Assembly: GCA_959347315.1 (NCBI GenBank)
Contig: OY365807.1
Coordinates: forward strand, 11,060,192 to 11,124,191
Source: Bimastos eiseni
Taxonomy: Eukaryota; Annelida; Clitellata; Crassiclitellata; Lumbricidae
DNA: 64,000 nt
Reading direction: 5' to 3'
Below the pieces are notes generated by a model. It made no database searches. It had not been told where the DNA came from and worked only from the letters and a program-made list of their open reading frames with translations. This document shows, one piece after another, positions 1 through 16,764 of this stretch. The translations under genes were made by a program, and so were the position numbers. The stretch's first letter is position 1; each line of letters opens with the position of its first letter.

Positions 1-622
1 GTCTCATAAGCACGTTCTAATGGCTTTAGAAGGGCTGTTCTGTGGAAGCAAACTGTTCCACACATTGTCCATCTGATTATCATGCCAAGAATGCTTACAC
101 AAATGCATCCAACACAAAATTCCTAAACACATCGGGAAAATAATTTTATGCTCTATGAAAGTAGAAACAAACTATATTCAATCACAAGTAGTAAAACATT
201 TGTAAAATGCAAAGTTGCAGAAAATCTTAAAGCATCTCTCTTAAACTTCAATCTGAAAGACAAAATGTTTGCTGTGCATCCGAATTTGTTTAAAGTATAG
301 ATGTAGATGAAATGCAAAAACATGGAATACCTGAATACACCATTAAAATCAAAGGGTCTGCACAGAGCAACTAAAACACAGCTGCTGGCAAACAAAGTCC
401 AGCAAAAAGCTGCTTTCTCCCATACAGGTTTTCTTTGAGCCAGATCACTCTCTCTCTCGCTTTCTGCTTGCAAGCAACTAGCATTGTAAGCGCAATTTTT
501 AAGTAACCTCTACACAAATTTTAACTTGTGATAATTTTTCTCTGCGACTTATTCTTCGTTCACTCTTGGACACTGGCACTGGCTGTTCCTATAGATCTCA
601 TGAAGGCCAAATGACTCGAAGA
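1..622. other. 3' flank of the CNBP-type gene, no other gene
   Basis: This stretch lies downstream of the minus-strand CNBP stop codon and probably includes its 3' untranslated region. I see no conserved reading frame. The longest ORF here (153-473, minus) has a low-complexity, untypical translation. No clear AATAAA signal is visible on the minus strand. Confidence 0.5.
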
Positions 623-3572
<2,950 letters not shown>

Positions 3573-4430
3573 CTACAAAATAATATCAGTGACAATCAAT
3601 TACACCATTGTAATGTAAATCAGTAAGAATTTATTAGAAACTTTCAACGAAGAAAATCATATCTATCAAAAAGAATTAAACACTTCATGTATGACAAAAT
3701 TGCTATGAAACAGAAATAATTTACATAAATCTCAAACAATGTGTAACCAATGAACACACTGAACAGGTATCAAGAAGTCTATACACATCGAATTAACATA
3801 TTGCTAGGATAAAGTACAAAAGAACAACAGACATGAAGAGTTTATCGTGGAAGCAATTGTTTTGGTTATCTGTCCTAAAACCCAGTGCCTCTGAGAAGGT
3901 TTCTTGAAGAGGTGCTATATAAATACTACAATGAGTTTCTGATCTTGATGCTTAAACATCATTGTCCTGTGGGCTAAACTCCCCTAATGATATCATTACA
4001 TTGGCCATTCTTCATCCAATTAAGAAGCAGAAGAGTATGCAATACAAGCTTAAGATTTTATCTTTTGACCAAAACAGAAAATAACAAAACTGCATGAAGT
4101 ATAATTTCAAGAATCATTTTAGACATTCTTTATTCAATCAATAAAATTGTGGTAATTGTTGATTTCAGAAATGAAACAAGAAGCTGTCCAGTAGCAATAC
4201 TTTTTAACTTAAAACTTCTGGCTTGATAATCGGAGACAGCTGGGTGGTTTAGATCTGTGATCATTAGCTTAGGTCATTCCCTACGGCACCTTTTCACTTG
4301 CTGTTTGCAATTATGGTATACCGCTTCACAACACAATAAGTAAGTTGGTCACACGAAGTTGTCCCTACTGGCTTTGTTAACTTCATATTGTTCTTCACTA
4401 AATATCTCATGATGCTGCTGTGATCCTAGT
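3573..4430. other. No gene seen, upstream CNBP intron or flank
   Basis: This AT-rich stretch has no conserved frame. Positions 3885-3928 carry a copy of a dispersed about 43-bp motif (CCTCTGAG ... GTGCTATATAAAT) that recurs at 28.5, 29.3, 33.4, 40.2 and 44.9 kb. Confidence 0.5.
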
Positions 4431-4432
4431 CC

Positions 4433-4760
4433 ATGCCTTTGTTATCAGCAAAATTGACCACTGTGCTCCATCCTTGCTGGTCTTCCATGAGGCTCCACAT
4501 GGCACCTGGATTGCATTCTCTTTCGGCTCCTCAGCTTATTCTAAAATATGCACCAGTCACAGCCCACATGTGTGATGTACTGCACTGGATTCCACCTTAC
4601 AGCACATCTCTTACAGGATTACAGCACTCTGGTTTTCCTTTGTACCTGGCTGACCTCTGGCATTGAGTTTCTGATCTGACCACTGTTCAAGTGCTGCACT
4701 CCTTGGCTTGGGGGAGATTCTATTTCTTCAAGCCCCCCCCCTCTCTAAAGCAGCACCTAA
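4433..4760 (+). pseudogene. Possible degraded LINE reverse-transcriptase C-terminus
   Basis: The plus-strand translation contains HVCDVLHWIPPYSTSL followed by a region resembling the C-terminal end of CR1/L2/Jockey-like LINE polymerases (LHWLP then a YL-L segment). The frame is broken soon after and no catalytic motif remains. It could also be chance similarity. Confidence 0.3.
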
Positions 4761-7560
4761 TTTTCTCGATTATTGTGGCAAAACAAACGTTGATTAGTTC
4801 ATCGGGTTTCTCTCCATAAGTCATTGCCATCAGCTGTAATCCATCTCCAGTACTTTTTGTGTTGCCTGAGATTATGCAAGCTATCCATCAGTGACCTTGA
4901 TGACCTGTTGCTGATCATGTTGCAAACAGAACCTTTCCATGTCCAAACATAGCTGAGGCAGCATCACATCCGACTAATGCATGAATCATTAGTGGCCACT
5001 GACAGGTTTCCAAGTGAAGTTTATAATGCAATGCAAGAATAATAACTCGTTTCTGTACAGCACATTTGCCATATTAAAATTAGAAAATGTACCCATGCAA
5101 GTATGAAATCAACAAAGTTTTCAAACAATTTTCAATGCTACTATCTTAGATACAATTATCTACAGCTTTCAGTCACAATGCAGTGCAAGGAGTAACAATA
5201 TTAAATTGTTATTCTTGTTCTATTACATGCAACAACGTGGAGTAAATGCAAGTCTCATCCGATGGATCAAGGTCAATTACTGGCATAAACTGGACATCAG
5301 CAGCCACACCATGTACACCAGCGCAGACAGTATGCATAAAACCAGAAGAGTTTGGTCGCACAGAATCTGAACAGAATGCAATACAAGATTCAATGCTGAT
5401 CAAGTTGAGCCTGGATCACCACTTCCAAATACTGCACTATTCCAATGATATGACCCTTGATCACTTTGGCACCTAACATAGTGGCAGATATTATACCAGT
5501 CAATGTTATCAGTCACCAATTGGGTAAAGCACACCCCATAACTTACCAGGAGTCATGGATTAAATGCAGCCACTTGCAGGGCCGTAGCGAGCTATAATTG
5601 CACCCTATGCCTAGCTAATTGCGTTCTGTGTGTAGCATCAATTTGGCACCACCACATTTTGAAAATAGTGCATTTTGTGGATTGATAAGTTATTCCACCC
5701 TGAAAATTGTGCCCTTTCCACTTGTAATGATGGCGATGTTAGTAATGTTTTTTCATAAATGAATTATCCAGACTTGATATGAGTCATGTAAGGTTGTCTG
5801 GTTTAAGTTAACATCATATTTATTTAAGTGTGAAATTTTTACAACAGTTTATGTGTACAAGAACCTGAGTAGGTATGGCACTCACACACTCTGCAAGATC
5901 AATGCACTCAAAATGCCACAAGCTTCTAGTAGTCTTGAATGCTTCGTCCATGACTAGTGCCAATTATTCAACAATTTGTTCAGCACATTTTGCACACTTA
6001 CTGAGTTAATACAATCAAACAGGCGACACTGTAAACCTTCACAAAAAACACACATCTAAAAGACAAAACATTACCATCCTGACAATCAGTGGTTTTTTAA
6101 TCGATAACTTTATAAAAATAGAAGCAACTAAGTAATGAACAATAAACCTGCATTCTTGATCACTTGCGGCATTTTATAAAATAACGTCAGGTATAATTAT
6201 TCAAGACTAAGGGACAGACTATAAAAGGATTAATAACCTTCTGTGGACGAAGATTTTGCAGCACAGGTAATATTTTCTACACAATTTCACGGTGGTACAT
6301 ATTTGGGCACGCACAGCACTTGGCATAAACGCACTGTTAAAAATACCTAACTTCAGTTAATTGGTGTCATGATGGTTAGATGGGCTCAGGTTAGGCATCG
6401 TGAGCATGGGTTACGGCCAGGTTAGGCATCATGATGGTCAGTGAGGGTAAATATCATCATAAGAAAAAATGTGAAATATCTTCCACTGCAGAAGTAATTT
6501 CTTCATGTGTCATGAGGCACCACACTTTACAGAAACGACACATTACCTTTTCCACACTTCCAGAACAGCACCGGCCATTCCGGGATGGCTAGCAACCCTA
6601 GTTCTGACCATATTACCCTGAACACATTGCATACCAATCTTTATCTCGAACACTCAACTAATCGAGCTGATATTTACAACATGTAAGTTCTCTAAAAACA
6701 ATCGCCAAGCAGCATTTTCTTTTTCAGAACAGTAATCCCCAAATAACAGCAAGCCTATAAGGCTAGGCTGCTCCAAGCACGCACAGCTGCTGTATGGAAA
6801 ACCGAAATCCTAGTTTCACAACACGCAGGTCAAGTAGAAACCAGTCCTTTACAACCGTTACCTTAGCATAGGCTTTTTGCAAACTGTGCGACATTTTCAG
6901 TTTGTAGATGGCTCCCTACGGCATTGTTGTACAAATTCGTCAGACTTTAACAATAATACTAATTAAGTTGTATAATTATAACTACTTTTACCTTCGTTCT
7001 GCTCGGTTTCTACGCTAACCAAAATAACCGAGGCCGATACAGGCTGGTTACTGGCATTCGGTAAGTCGAAAGAAGCATGCGCCATAAAACAGCGACCGAT
7101 ATTTAATGTAGATAAGTAAGTAGACGAAATTCCCAGACGTTAGAATACTAGCACTAGTCAACCCCCAAATTGTAGTCTAAGATTATAAACAAAACGGTAA
7201 CATCAAAAGATAGAAAACAAGCGAGAAAACTCGCATCAATAATAATAGAACATGGCACCAATCTTTCTAGATCATGGTTTTATTTGGTTTATAAGTTGCG
7301 TCTGTCATTTTGTATTTTATGAAAAATATCGAATTTTGACAGATTGATAGGTTCATGAAGTCCGCGACCTAAGCAGAATTCGTCAAATATTTTTACTTAG
7401 TGAAGATATCCAAAATAATCAAATGCAAATAGTAAATAAAAAAATCAAACCACTGCCATTTCGATTGATCGAATAAGCAATCTATAAGGGACGCTATATA
7501 AAATTGGTGTAATAATATATTATTAAGGACTACTAAAATAATAATATTATTATTATATTA
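4761..7560. other. No gene recognised
   Basis: No conserved coding exon is seen. The stretch 5660-5730 (TATTCCACCCTGAAAATTGTGCC) resembles 40795-40830, suggesting an old dispersed repeat. A possible CNBP first exon at 6862-6894 is listed separately. 7500-7565 is AT-rich and leads into the TAA landing zone. Confidence 0.4.
6862..6894 (-). other. Candidate upstream exon of CNBP carrying a small upstream ORF
   Basis: On the minus strand ATG at 6894 opens MSHSLQKAYAK and is followed exactly by AAG|GTAACG, a good donor. Spliced to the acceptor at 3573 the frame continues 10 codons and stops in a TGA that overlaps the CNBP ATG (ATGA). This would be an upstream ORF. The evidence is only one donor match and compatible direction, and the exon could belong to nothing. 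Confidence 0.2.
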
Positions 7561-7566
7561 ATATTA

Positions 7567-8333
7567 AGCCACCAGAATGCCTGATTCCCAGAATTAGGCA
7601 CGTCTTAGAGCAACGTCAGCACCACACGCAGGCGACTGGCTCTTACCCCTACCGATTACCAACTGCGGGCTGAGACTTGACGATGAGCCCTTGAGGGTGG
7701 CGGTGGGTTACAGACTTGGGTTACCTGTCTGTTTACCTCATTGCTGCACATGCGGTGCTCTGGTCGAGGGAAACGGATATCACGGTCTCTCATGTGGCCT
7801 GGGACACTGGCCCAGACACGCGGCCCTGAACGACCTTATTAATAGGAGTCTAATTCGTGCAGGGATCCCCACTGTCAAAGAACCGATGGACTTGACCCGA
7901 TCTGATAGAAAAAGACTAGACGGACTCACTCATATACCATGGCGGGCAGGGCGGTGTTTGATATGGGACGCGACAGTGTCAGATACAATGCAATGTCGTA
8001 TCTGCCAGAAACGTCACAAAGAGCGGGCGCAGCGGCCGAGAGGGCGGCGAACCTCAAAACTCAGAAATACGCCGAGCTAGCCTCCACGTACGTTTTCACA
8101 CCGGTGGCATTCGAAACCTTTGGCCCCATCAATTTTCGAAGGACAAAGCTTCCTTTCTGAACTGGGACACAAACTGAGCGCCGTCACTTGGGAGCAGAGG
8201 GAAACAACTTTCCTCTACCAGCGCATCTCGATGACTATTCAACGCTACAACGTAATTGCTTTCAAGGGAACTTTCGCTGCTCAGGAATCCAACGAGCAGG
8301 GTTACTTCGGACGACATCGACATGAATTTTTAT

Positions 8334-8335
<2 letters not shown>
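7567..8335 (+). pseudogene. TAA-targeted REL-endonuclease LINE copy 1, 5'-truncated and frameshifted
   Basis: Only the C-terminal third of the polyprotein remains. From about 7695 the frame reads RVAVGYRLGLPVC, then the C-x-C ... H-x3-C knuckle with HGLSC, then KEPMDLTRSDRKRLDG and IPWRAGRCLIWDATVSDT, the restriction-like endonuclease core. In the full copy the endonuclease motif is KRPDG. Here the catalytic-motif Pro-Asp is Leu-Asp (KRLDG). A frameshift near 8000 moves the rest (SYLPETSQRAGAAAERAA) to another frame. The 3' end runs into (TAA)n. The copy is most similar to the copy-4 lineage. It is clearly inactive. Confidence 0.85.
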
Positions 8336-8402
<67 letters not shown>

Positions 8403-8428
8403 TGATGATGATGATGATGATGATGATG

Positions 8429-8468
<40 letters not shown>
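8336..8468. repeat. Compound microsatellite (TAA)n(TGA)n(TAA)n
   Basis: This is the AAT/TAA triplet run at the 3' end of LINE copy 1, interrupted at about 8397-8430 by nine or so GAT/TGA triplets. The same compound order recurs at the end of LINE copy 3. The ORFs coding long Ile, Asn, Tyr or Leu runs here are only microsatellite translations. Confidence 0.95.
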
Positions 8469-8469
<1 letters not shown>

Positions 8470-8586
8470 GCGGGTTCTGTGATAAGCCTTACCCACTTAA
8501 TTTTATTCCACGTAGCCATTGTTCATTAACGGAAGAAGATTCAAAATTATTACGTGGTTTCAGATTATTATTTTTATCATTTTTAT

Positions 8587-8630
8587 TAATAATAATAATA
8601 ATAATAATAATAGTAATAATAATAATAATG

Positions 8631-8676
<46 letters not shown>

Positions 8677-8701
8677 TCATAACAATAATAATAATAATAA
8701 T
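8587..8701. repeat. (TAA)n microsatellite preceding LINE copy 2
   Basis: This TAA/AAT run has a few GTA, ATG and ATC interruptions. It ends exactly where LINE copy 2 begins (8702). The 118 bp between this run and the previous one (8469-8586) are non-repetitive and show no gene. Confidence 0.95.
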
Positions 8702-9441
8702 GCCTGCTGGCCTCACGAGCACCTCATTCTGGAGACTGGATGCTAGCGCCCCCTGTGACTGCCCTAGGCCTGCGCCTCTCAAACGAGGATGTACGACTGG
8801 CAGCCGGGTTGAGGCTAGGAACGACGCTCTGCGAGCCACATTTGTGTCACCAATGTCAAGAGAGCGTCGACGCAAAAGGGCTCCATGGACTAATTTGTAG
8901 AAGAGGCAGCGGAAAACATCAACGACACAGCATGTTGAACGATGTCATCTGGAGAGCTCTTGGCAGGGCGAAGATTCCAGCGCAAAAGGAACCTCTCGGC
9001 TTGCTAAGAGAAGATGGAAAGCGACCGGACGGCGTCACGCTCATTCCTTGGACACGTGGTCGATGTCTGGCATGGGATGTGACAGTGCCCGACACCTACG
9101 CCAAGTCACATCTTGTCGACACATCTATCAGAGCTGGCGAAGCAGCCGAACGCGCAGCTAAGACGAAGAGGGCCAAGTATTCCACCATAACCAACACCCA
9201 CGACTTCGTAGCCCTCTCCTTGGAATCCGGCGGCGCTTGGAGCAGTGAAGGACTGGAGTTCATCTCAGAGTTGGGTAGTCGAACGAGTGCTGCAACCCAC
9301 GATCCAATGGAGACGTCATTTCTGTTCCAACGTATCTCAGTTGTTCTTCAGCGTGGGAACGCAGTCTGCCTCTTCGGGACATTGCCAACACTCCATTAGC
9401 TCATCATGGGCGATAACAGCATAATGTGAAACATATATGTG
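8702..9441 (+). pseudogene. TAA-targeted REL-endonuclease LINE copy 2, 5'-truncated, same family as the full copy
   Basis: The sequence matches 14996-15741 almost base for base, so this is a recent 5'-truncated relative of copy 5. The open frame 8740-9399 encodes the C-terminal zinc knuckle (C-HQC ... H-GLIC) and endonuclease core KRPDG ... GRCLAWDVTVPDT, then about 100 residues of conserved tail. Compared with copy 5 it lacks a 12-bp in-frame insertion immediately after the endonuclease WDVT motif. The 3'UTR is about 40 nt and ends in GTG(TAA)n. It lacks reverse transcriptase and so cannot act on its own. Confidence 0.93.
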
Positions 9442-9455
9442 TAATAATAATAATG

Positions 9456-9502
<47 letters not shown>
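9442..9502. repeat. (TAA)n microsatellite between LINE copies 2 and 3
   Basis: A TAA/AAT triplet run with one ATG/GAT interruption. It forms the 3' junction of copy 2 and the 5' junction of copy 3. Confidence 0.95.
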
Positions 9503-12373
<2,871 letters not shown>

Positions 12374-12405
12374 CATGATGACAGATCCGTTGGCAATGCC
12401 AATGA

Positions 12406-12407
<2 letters not shown>

Positions 12408-12445
<38 letters not shown>
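12408..12445. repeat. (TAA)n microsatellite between LINE copies 4 and 5
   Basis: About twelve AAT triplets separating the 3' end of copy 4 from the 5' end of copy 5. Confidence 0.95.
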
Positions 12446-12446
<1 letters not shown>

Positions 12447-12710
12447 GGATATGAGGCAGCGGATGTGGTGGGCGGAAAATTTTTAATGTCCGACTATTTA
12501 GCAAAAATACCGCGTAACGAGTAATCGTCAGAGTTGGATTTTAGCATTGTCTAATGGATTAACAACTCGTGACCCGATTGATTATATTCACCACATCTTA
12601 TTCGCCAAGACCACAACACGATTGGTTTGTCAAACTTTCGTTTCAACTTATATGTAGCCGTGCATTTGAATTGATGGCCGCTTGCCATGCTTTAAGGCCA
12701 GCGACGTCAA

Positions 12711-12727
12711 CGTTGCCAATGGCAACG
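12711..12727. repeat. Perfect 8-bp inverted repeat upstream of the LINE ORF
   Basis: CGTTGCCA-A-TGGCAACG sits 12 bp before the ORF ATG at 12740. The one-base centre disfavours an RNA hairpin loop but would suit a DNA palindrome. No role is known. Confidence 0.6.
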
Positions 12728-12739
12728 ATTACTGTTTAA

Positions 12740-15703
12740 ATGGCGGCGCATTTGAAAACAAACCGAATTGAAACTCAGATGAGTCAAAAACCTTGTAAGG
12801 GCCAGGGGGTTTGCGGGGTGTGTTGGTTGTCCTTCAAAACCCATGCCTCAGATGGCACGATGCACCGGCACGGCCCTCGAACCGCCCCTTGTCCAGGTTC
12901 CGACCAGCCACCGGCGGACGGCCCTTTAAAGCATAATACCACAAGACAGTCGTCTTCCACCACTAGCGTGCAGATCTCTTACTCACGGGAGCTGTCGACG
13001 GACGTTGGGCCGATCGCTTCTCAGCTCTCACATCCTGCTTCACCCGGTCTTCTGATTAAGAGAATTCCAAAAGCAGCAAGGCCATCTTGTGCTGCTCTCC
13101 TGGCCGATATAATCCAAGCAATTGTAAGAGAACCAAATTGCGTTGCAAAATGGTTCGATTTGCTGGCCTTCGGTGGAACTGTACTAGTGAAGCCAAGAAG
13201 AGGTGGACGAAAGCACAACATGACCAAGATGATTTTGTCCCGCATTACTGAATGGGGACTGCAGGGGCCAGACCAGTCGACTAACGATGAATTGCCATCG
13301 ACGTCAAGTCGCAAGCTCAAGTCCGCTAAATGCGACCACGTCAAGTATTTAGCCTCAACAGTTGCAAGCAAGCTGGAGGAAGGCAATTTCAAAGCAGCCA
13401 TCCGTCTCATCTGCAGCGAGGATAAGCCGGCGCTGGACACACCGGAAACTCTGGCCGCGCTTAAGAAAAAGCACCCGCCTGCGCCAGTGGACAGGAGAAC
13501 ACCGTGTGATCCAGACAGTTCGGATCGCTTCATCCCGCTTCAAGTTTCTAAAGAAGATGTCGCTAGGGCAATCTCCTCTTTCCCTGGGGGTTCGGCTGGT
13601 GGTCCAGATGGCATAACTCCACAACACTTAAAGGATCTGATGGCCTTTGGAGTAGATGACAACATCGGGCAACATCTATCCGACCTTGTCAATCTGCTCC
13701 TAAAGGGAGGTCTATCCGAAGAGGTGAATGAGGTCGTCTATGGGGCAAACCTTTTAGCCCTGAGCAAGAAGGACGGAGGCATAAGACCGATCGCCGTGGG
13801 CTACACATGGCGTCGTCTGGCGGCAAAGTGCGCTAATTCGCATGCGGTAACAAGGCTGTCTCAACTGCTTGCCCCCATTCAGCTTGGGGTAGGCATTCCA
13901 GGAGGCGCTGAGACAGCTGTCCATGCAACACGTCGTTGGATAACCACAATGCCTGAGGACAGCGTCCTAGTGAAGCTCGACTTCGCCAATGCCTTTAACA
14001 CCCTGCGCAGAGATTGTCTTCTAGAAGCAGTTGCTAGAGAGATCCCAGAGCTCTACCACTTTGCTCACGCTGCCTATTCAAACCGTCCACTGTTGCGCTA
14101 TGGTTCAAACACAATTCGATCCGAAGAAGGAACGCAGCAAGGCGATCCTTTGGGACCTCTGGAATTCTGTCTTGTGCTGCAACCGATTCTCATGAAGCTT
14201 CGTTCGGATCTGCGTATCGGATATCTGGATGACCTGACATTGGGAGGTAACAAGGAAACAGTGGCCGACGACGTTCAATTAATCGAGCAGGAATCAAAGA
14301 ATCTGGGATTGCTATTGAACCGCAGCAAATGCGAAATCGCGTGTCACAACACCCAGATGCCGAACAATGACCCTGCGTTCCAAGAGTTCACGAGCATAGC
14401 CCTCGAGGACATGACCTTGTTGGGTGCACCTCTGATTCCAGGTCCAGCTGTGAACATGGTCGTTAATTCAAAGGCCAATGACCTCGAGAGGGCAATCGGG
14501 AGATTGTCCTTGCTTTATACACATGACGCTCTGGTTCTGCTGAGAAACAGTCTAAGTGTACCGAAGCTCTTGTACAGTCTGCGCACAGCCGTCTGCGCTG
14601 ATTGCCCGGGCTTGGCTCGGTTTGATCAACTGCTGAGAGAAGGACTGTCAACCATTTTAAATGTGGACCTTGACAATGACCGCTGGATCCAGGCTTCTTT
14701 GCCGGTGAGAGATGGTGGTCTGGGAGTTCGTTGTGCATCTACGCTGGCACTTTCTGCCTTTCTGGCTTCTGCTGCTAGTACAAGCGAACTCCAGGCATGC
14801 ATCCTACCAACAGAGTCTGCTGAGGAACCATATGAACTTGCGAGTTCAGCACTCAACGCTTGGAAGACCCTGACAGATGCAGAACCACCAACAGGAGCAG
14901 CGAGTCATCGCCAGAAAGAATGGGACCTCCGATTCACAGACAAGGCATGGAAAGGTCTGCTGGATTCCCATAACAATCCATGCGACCGTGCTCGCCTGCT
15001 GGCCTCACGAGCACCTCATTCTGGAGACTGGATGCTAGCGCCCCCTGTGACTGCCCTAGGCCTGCGCCTCTCAAACGAGGATGTACGACTGGCAGCCGGG
15101 TTGAGGCTAGGAACGACGCTCTGCGAGCCACATTTGTGTCACCAATGTCAAGAGAGCGTCGATGCAAAAGGGCTCCATGGACTAATTTGTAGAAGAGGCA
15201 GCGGAAAACATCAACGACATAGCATGTTGAACGATGTCATCTGGAGAGCTCTTGGCAGAGCGAAGATTCCAGCGCAAAAGGAACCTCTCGGTTTGCTAAG
15301 AGAAGATGGAAAGCGACCGGACGGCGTCACGCTCATTCCTTGGACACGTGGTCGATGTCTGGCATGGGATGTGACAGATGTGACAGATGTGCCCGACACC
15401 TACGCCAAGTCACATCTTGCCGACACATCTATCAGAGCCGGCGAAGCAGCCGAACGCGCAGCTAAGACGAAGAGGGCCAAGTATTCCACCATAACCAACA
15501 CCCACGACTTCGTAGCCCTCTCCTTGGAATCCGGCGGCGCTTGGAGCAGTGAAGGACTGGAGTTCATTTCAGAGTTGGGTAGTCGAACGAGTGCTGCAAC
15601 CCACGATCCAATGGAGACGTCATTTCTGTTCCAACGTATCTCAGTTGTTCTTCAGCGTGGGAACGCAGCCTGCCTCTTCGGGACATTGCCAACACTCACT
15701 TAG
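12740..15703 (+). CDS. LINE polyprotein: zinc finger, reverse transcriptase, CCHC knuckle, restriction-like endonuclease
   Basis: The ORF has 987 codons with no stop or frameshift. The N-terminal zinc finger is C25-x2-C28 ... H42-x-H44-x6-C51, with the flanking words HRHGPR and CPGSDQPP. The RT spans roughly residues 250-520: GGIRPIAVGYTWRRLAAKC, VKLDFANAFNTLRRD, TQQGDPLGPLEFCL and the active site Y495-LDD498. A conserved linker (GDWMLAPPV, RLAAGLRLG) leads to the knuckle C800-x2-C803-x9-H813-x3-C817 and the endonuclease K858-RPDG862 ... W876-DVT. A 12-bp insertion makes WDVT-DVTD-VPDT where copy 2 has WDVT-VPDT, next to the catalytic region, so cutting activity may be altered. An in-frame ATG at 12779 is an alternative start. 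The RT would copy its own RNA at a nick made in TAA repeats. Confidence 0.93.
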   Translation: MAAHLKTNRIETQMSQKPCKGQGVCGVCWLSFKTHASDGTMHRHGPRTAPCPGSDQPPADGPLKHNTTRQSSSTTSVQISYSRELSTDVGPIASQLSHPASPGLLIKRIPKAARPSCAALLADIIQAIVREPNCVAKWFDLLAFGGTVLVKPRRGGRKHNMTKMILSRITEWGLQGPDQSTNDELPSTSSRKLKSAKCDHVKYLASTVASKLEEGNFKAAIRLICSEDKPALDTPETLAALKKKHPPAPVDRRTPCDPDSSDRFIPLQVSKEDVARAISSFPGGSAGGPDGITPQHLKDLMAFGVDDNIGQHLSDLVNLLLKGGLSEEVNEVVYGANLLALSKKDGGIRPIAVGYTWRRLAAKCANSHAVTRLSQLLAPIQLGVGIPGGAETAVHATRRWITTMPEDSVLVKLDFANAFNTLRRDCLLEAVAREIPELYHFAHAAYSNRPLLRYGSNTIRSEEGTQQGDPLGPLEFCLVLQPILMKLRSDLRIGYLDDLTLGGNKETVADDVQLIEQESKNLGLLLNRSKCEIACHNTQMPNNDPAFQEFTSIALEDMTLLGAPLIPGPAVNMVVNSKANDLERAIGRLSLLYTHDALVLLRNSLSVPKLLYSLRTAVCADCPGLARFDQLLREGLSTILNVDLDNDRWIQASLPVRDGGLGVRCASTLALSAFLASAASTSELQACILPTESAEEPYELASSALNAWKTLTDAEPPTGAASHRQKEWDLRFTDKAWKGLLDSHNNPCDRARLLASRAPHSGDWMLAPPVTALGLRLSNEDVRLAAGLRLGTTLCEPHLCHQCQESVDAKGLHGLICRRGSGKHQRHSMLNDVIWRALGRAKIPAQKEPLGLLREDGKRPDGVTLIPWTRGRCLAWDVTDVTDVPDTYAKSHLADTSIRAGEAAERAAKTKRAKYSTITNTHDFVALSLESGGAWSSEGLEFISELGSRTSAATHDPMETSFLFQRISVVLQRGNAACLFGTLPTLT

Positions 15704-15741
15704 CTCATCATGGGCGATAATTGCATAATGTGAAACATATA

Positions 15742-15772
15742 TAATAGTAATAATAATAATAATAATAATAAT

Positions 15773-15820
<48 letters not shown>
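15742..15820. repeat. (TAA)n microsatellite at the 3' junction of LINE copy 5
   Basis: A TAA/AAT run ending at TTTGAATCCC. A further AT-rich, ATA/ATG-triplet stretch continues at about 15858-15945 and may be decayed microsatellite. Confidence 0.95.
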
Positions 15821-16289
15821 TTGAATCCCGAGGGATCAGATATACCTAGGGGAAAAATAATAGTTATAATAATAATAATAATAAATATTACTATTATTAT
15901 AATATCAACGACAATAATGATGATAATGATAATCATAGTGAAAGTAATGAAAATAACTGATTTACCCAGAGGAGCAAAAAACGAATTTTTAATCAAAAGT
16001 TTTATTGTCTTATTTGTTTTTAGTTTTTCTCTGGATTTGTCACAACAATTTTGTTATAAAAAGCATCAAACACAGCATGAAAAAACGCTCCAACTCGTTT
16101 TATAATTAATTTAGCTTGATTTCGGACTGAATAACACACAATTAGTAATATGATAGTAACATTAGTAAGTTGAATTAAAATATTTTTAACAACCAAAAAT
16201 TTTAATTTTTCGCATCTTTTGGTTTTTGTAGAAAATCAAAAACAAAATAACCAAAAACCAACATGTTTGCAGTCCTGGATTTGCATGAC
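15821..16289. other. AT-rich gap, no gene
   Basis: Degenerate ATA/ATG triplets and a short inverted repeat (AAAACCAAAAGATGC-like words near 16200-16260) but no conserved frame. Confidence 0.5.
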
Positions 16290-16570
16290 CAAGGAGCTGG
16301 TTGGCTTGGCGAGAGCCGACGGAATAAAATACTAGACGGACTCACCCACATATACCATAGCGGGCGATTTCTGTGATATGGAATGCGACGACTGTATCAG
16401 ATACTATGGCTACATCTTATCTGCCTGAAACGTCAGTTACGTCACAGAGATTGGGCGCAGCGGCCGAGAGGGTGGCTTAATTCCTATCAGACCAGGGACA
16501 ATTGGACTGAGCGACATCACCAGAGGGAGACGACTTTTGATCTTTCAGCGTATCTAGCCGACCATAGGTT
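16290..16570 (+). pseudogene. Degraded LINE endonuclease fragment (copy-1 lineage)
   Basis: Words shared with 7905-8060 in the same order include AATACTAGACGGACTCACC, ATATACCAT-GCGGGC, TGTATCAGATAC-ATG and GGGCGCAGCGGCCGAGAGGG. The segment has small indels (CGTCAGTTA-CGTCA duplicated) and no open frame. It is an older relic of the same element type as the landing-zone copies, here without a clear TAA tail. Confidence 0.75.
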
Positions 16571-16764
16571 TCCGGTTTCCCAGCTTAATCAAATTTAGGA
16601 TCTCGGTCTAAGCCTGGGTATGCGAGTTAGGGAAGCGCCGGGAAAACCCCAGCCCACTTGAGGGAGTTTTGTTGTCCCAATTCGGGTTTGGCTGCCTGCA
16701 GAAACTTTCGTTAACTTGTTGTTCCCTTTGAGCGCACTTCAAGGACGCAACGTCGTGTCTTTTA

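Larger units (their letters stand above)
12446..15741 (+). mobile_element. Apparently full-length TAA-targeted REL-endonuclease LINE (copy 5)
   Basis: The element is about 3.3 kb, bounded by TAA runs at both ends. It has a 294-nt 5' region, one open ORF (12740-15703) and a short 38-nt 3'UTR ending ACATATATAA-TAG(TAA)n. There is no APE endonuclease domain and no LTR. The layout of a single ORF with N-terminal zinc finger, RT, C-terminal CCHC knuckle and PD-D/E endonuclease is that of the early-branching, site-specific LINE group (R2/R4/NeSL/Hero). R4-clade Dong is known to insert in TAA repeats, and the clade here is inferred, not computed. Confidence 0.9.

Noticed and set aside
5209..5476. 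Overlapping ORFs on both strands
   Set aside because: Short, overlapping, no motif, and no splice-site context.
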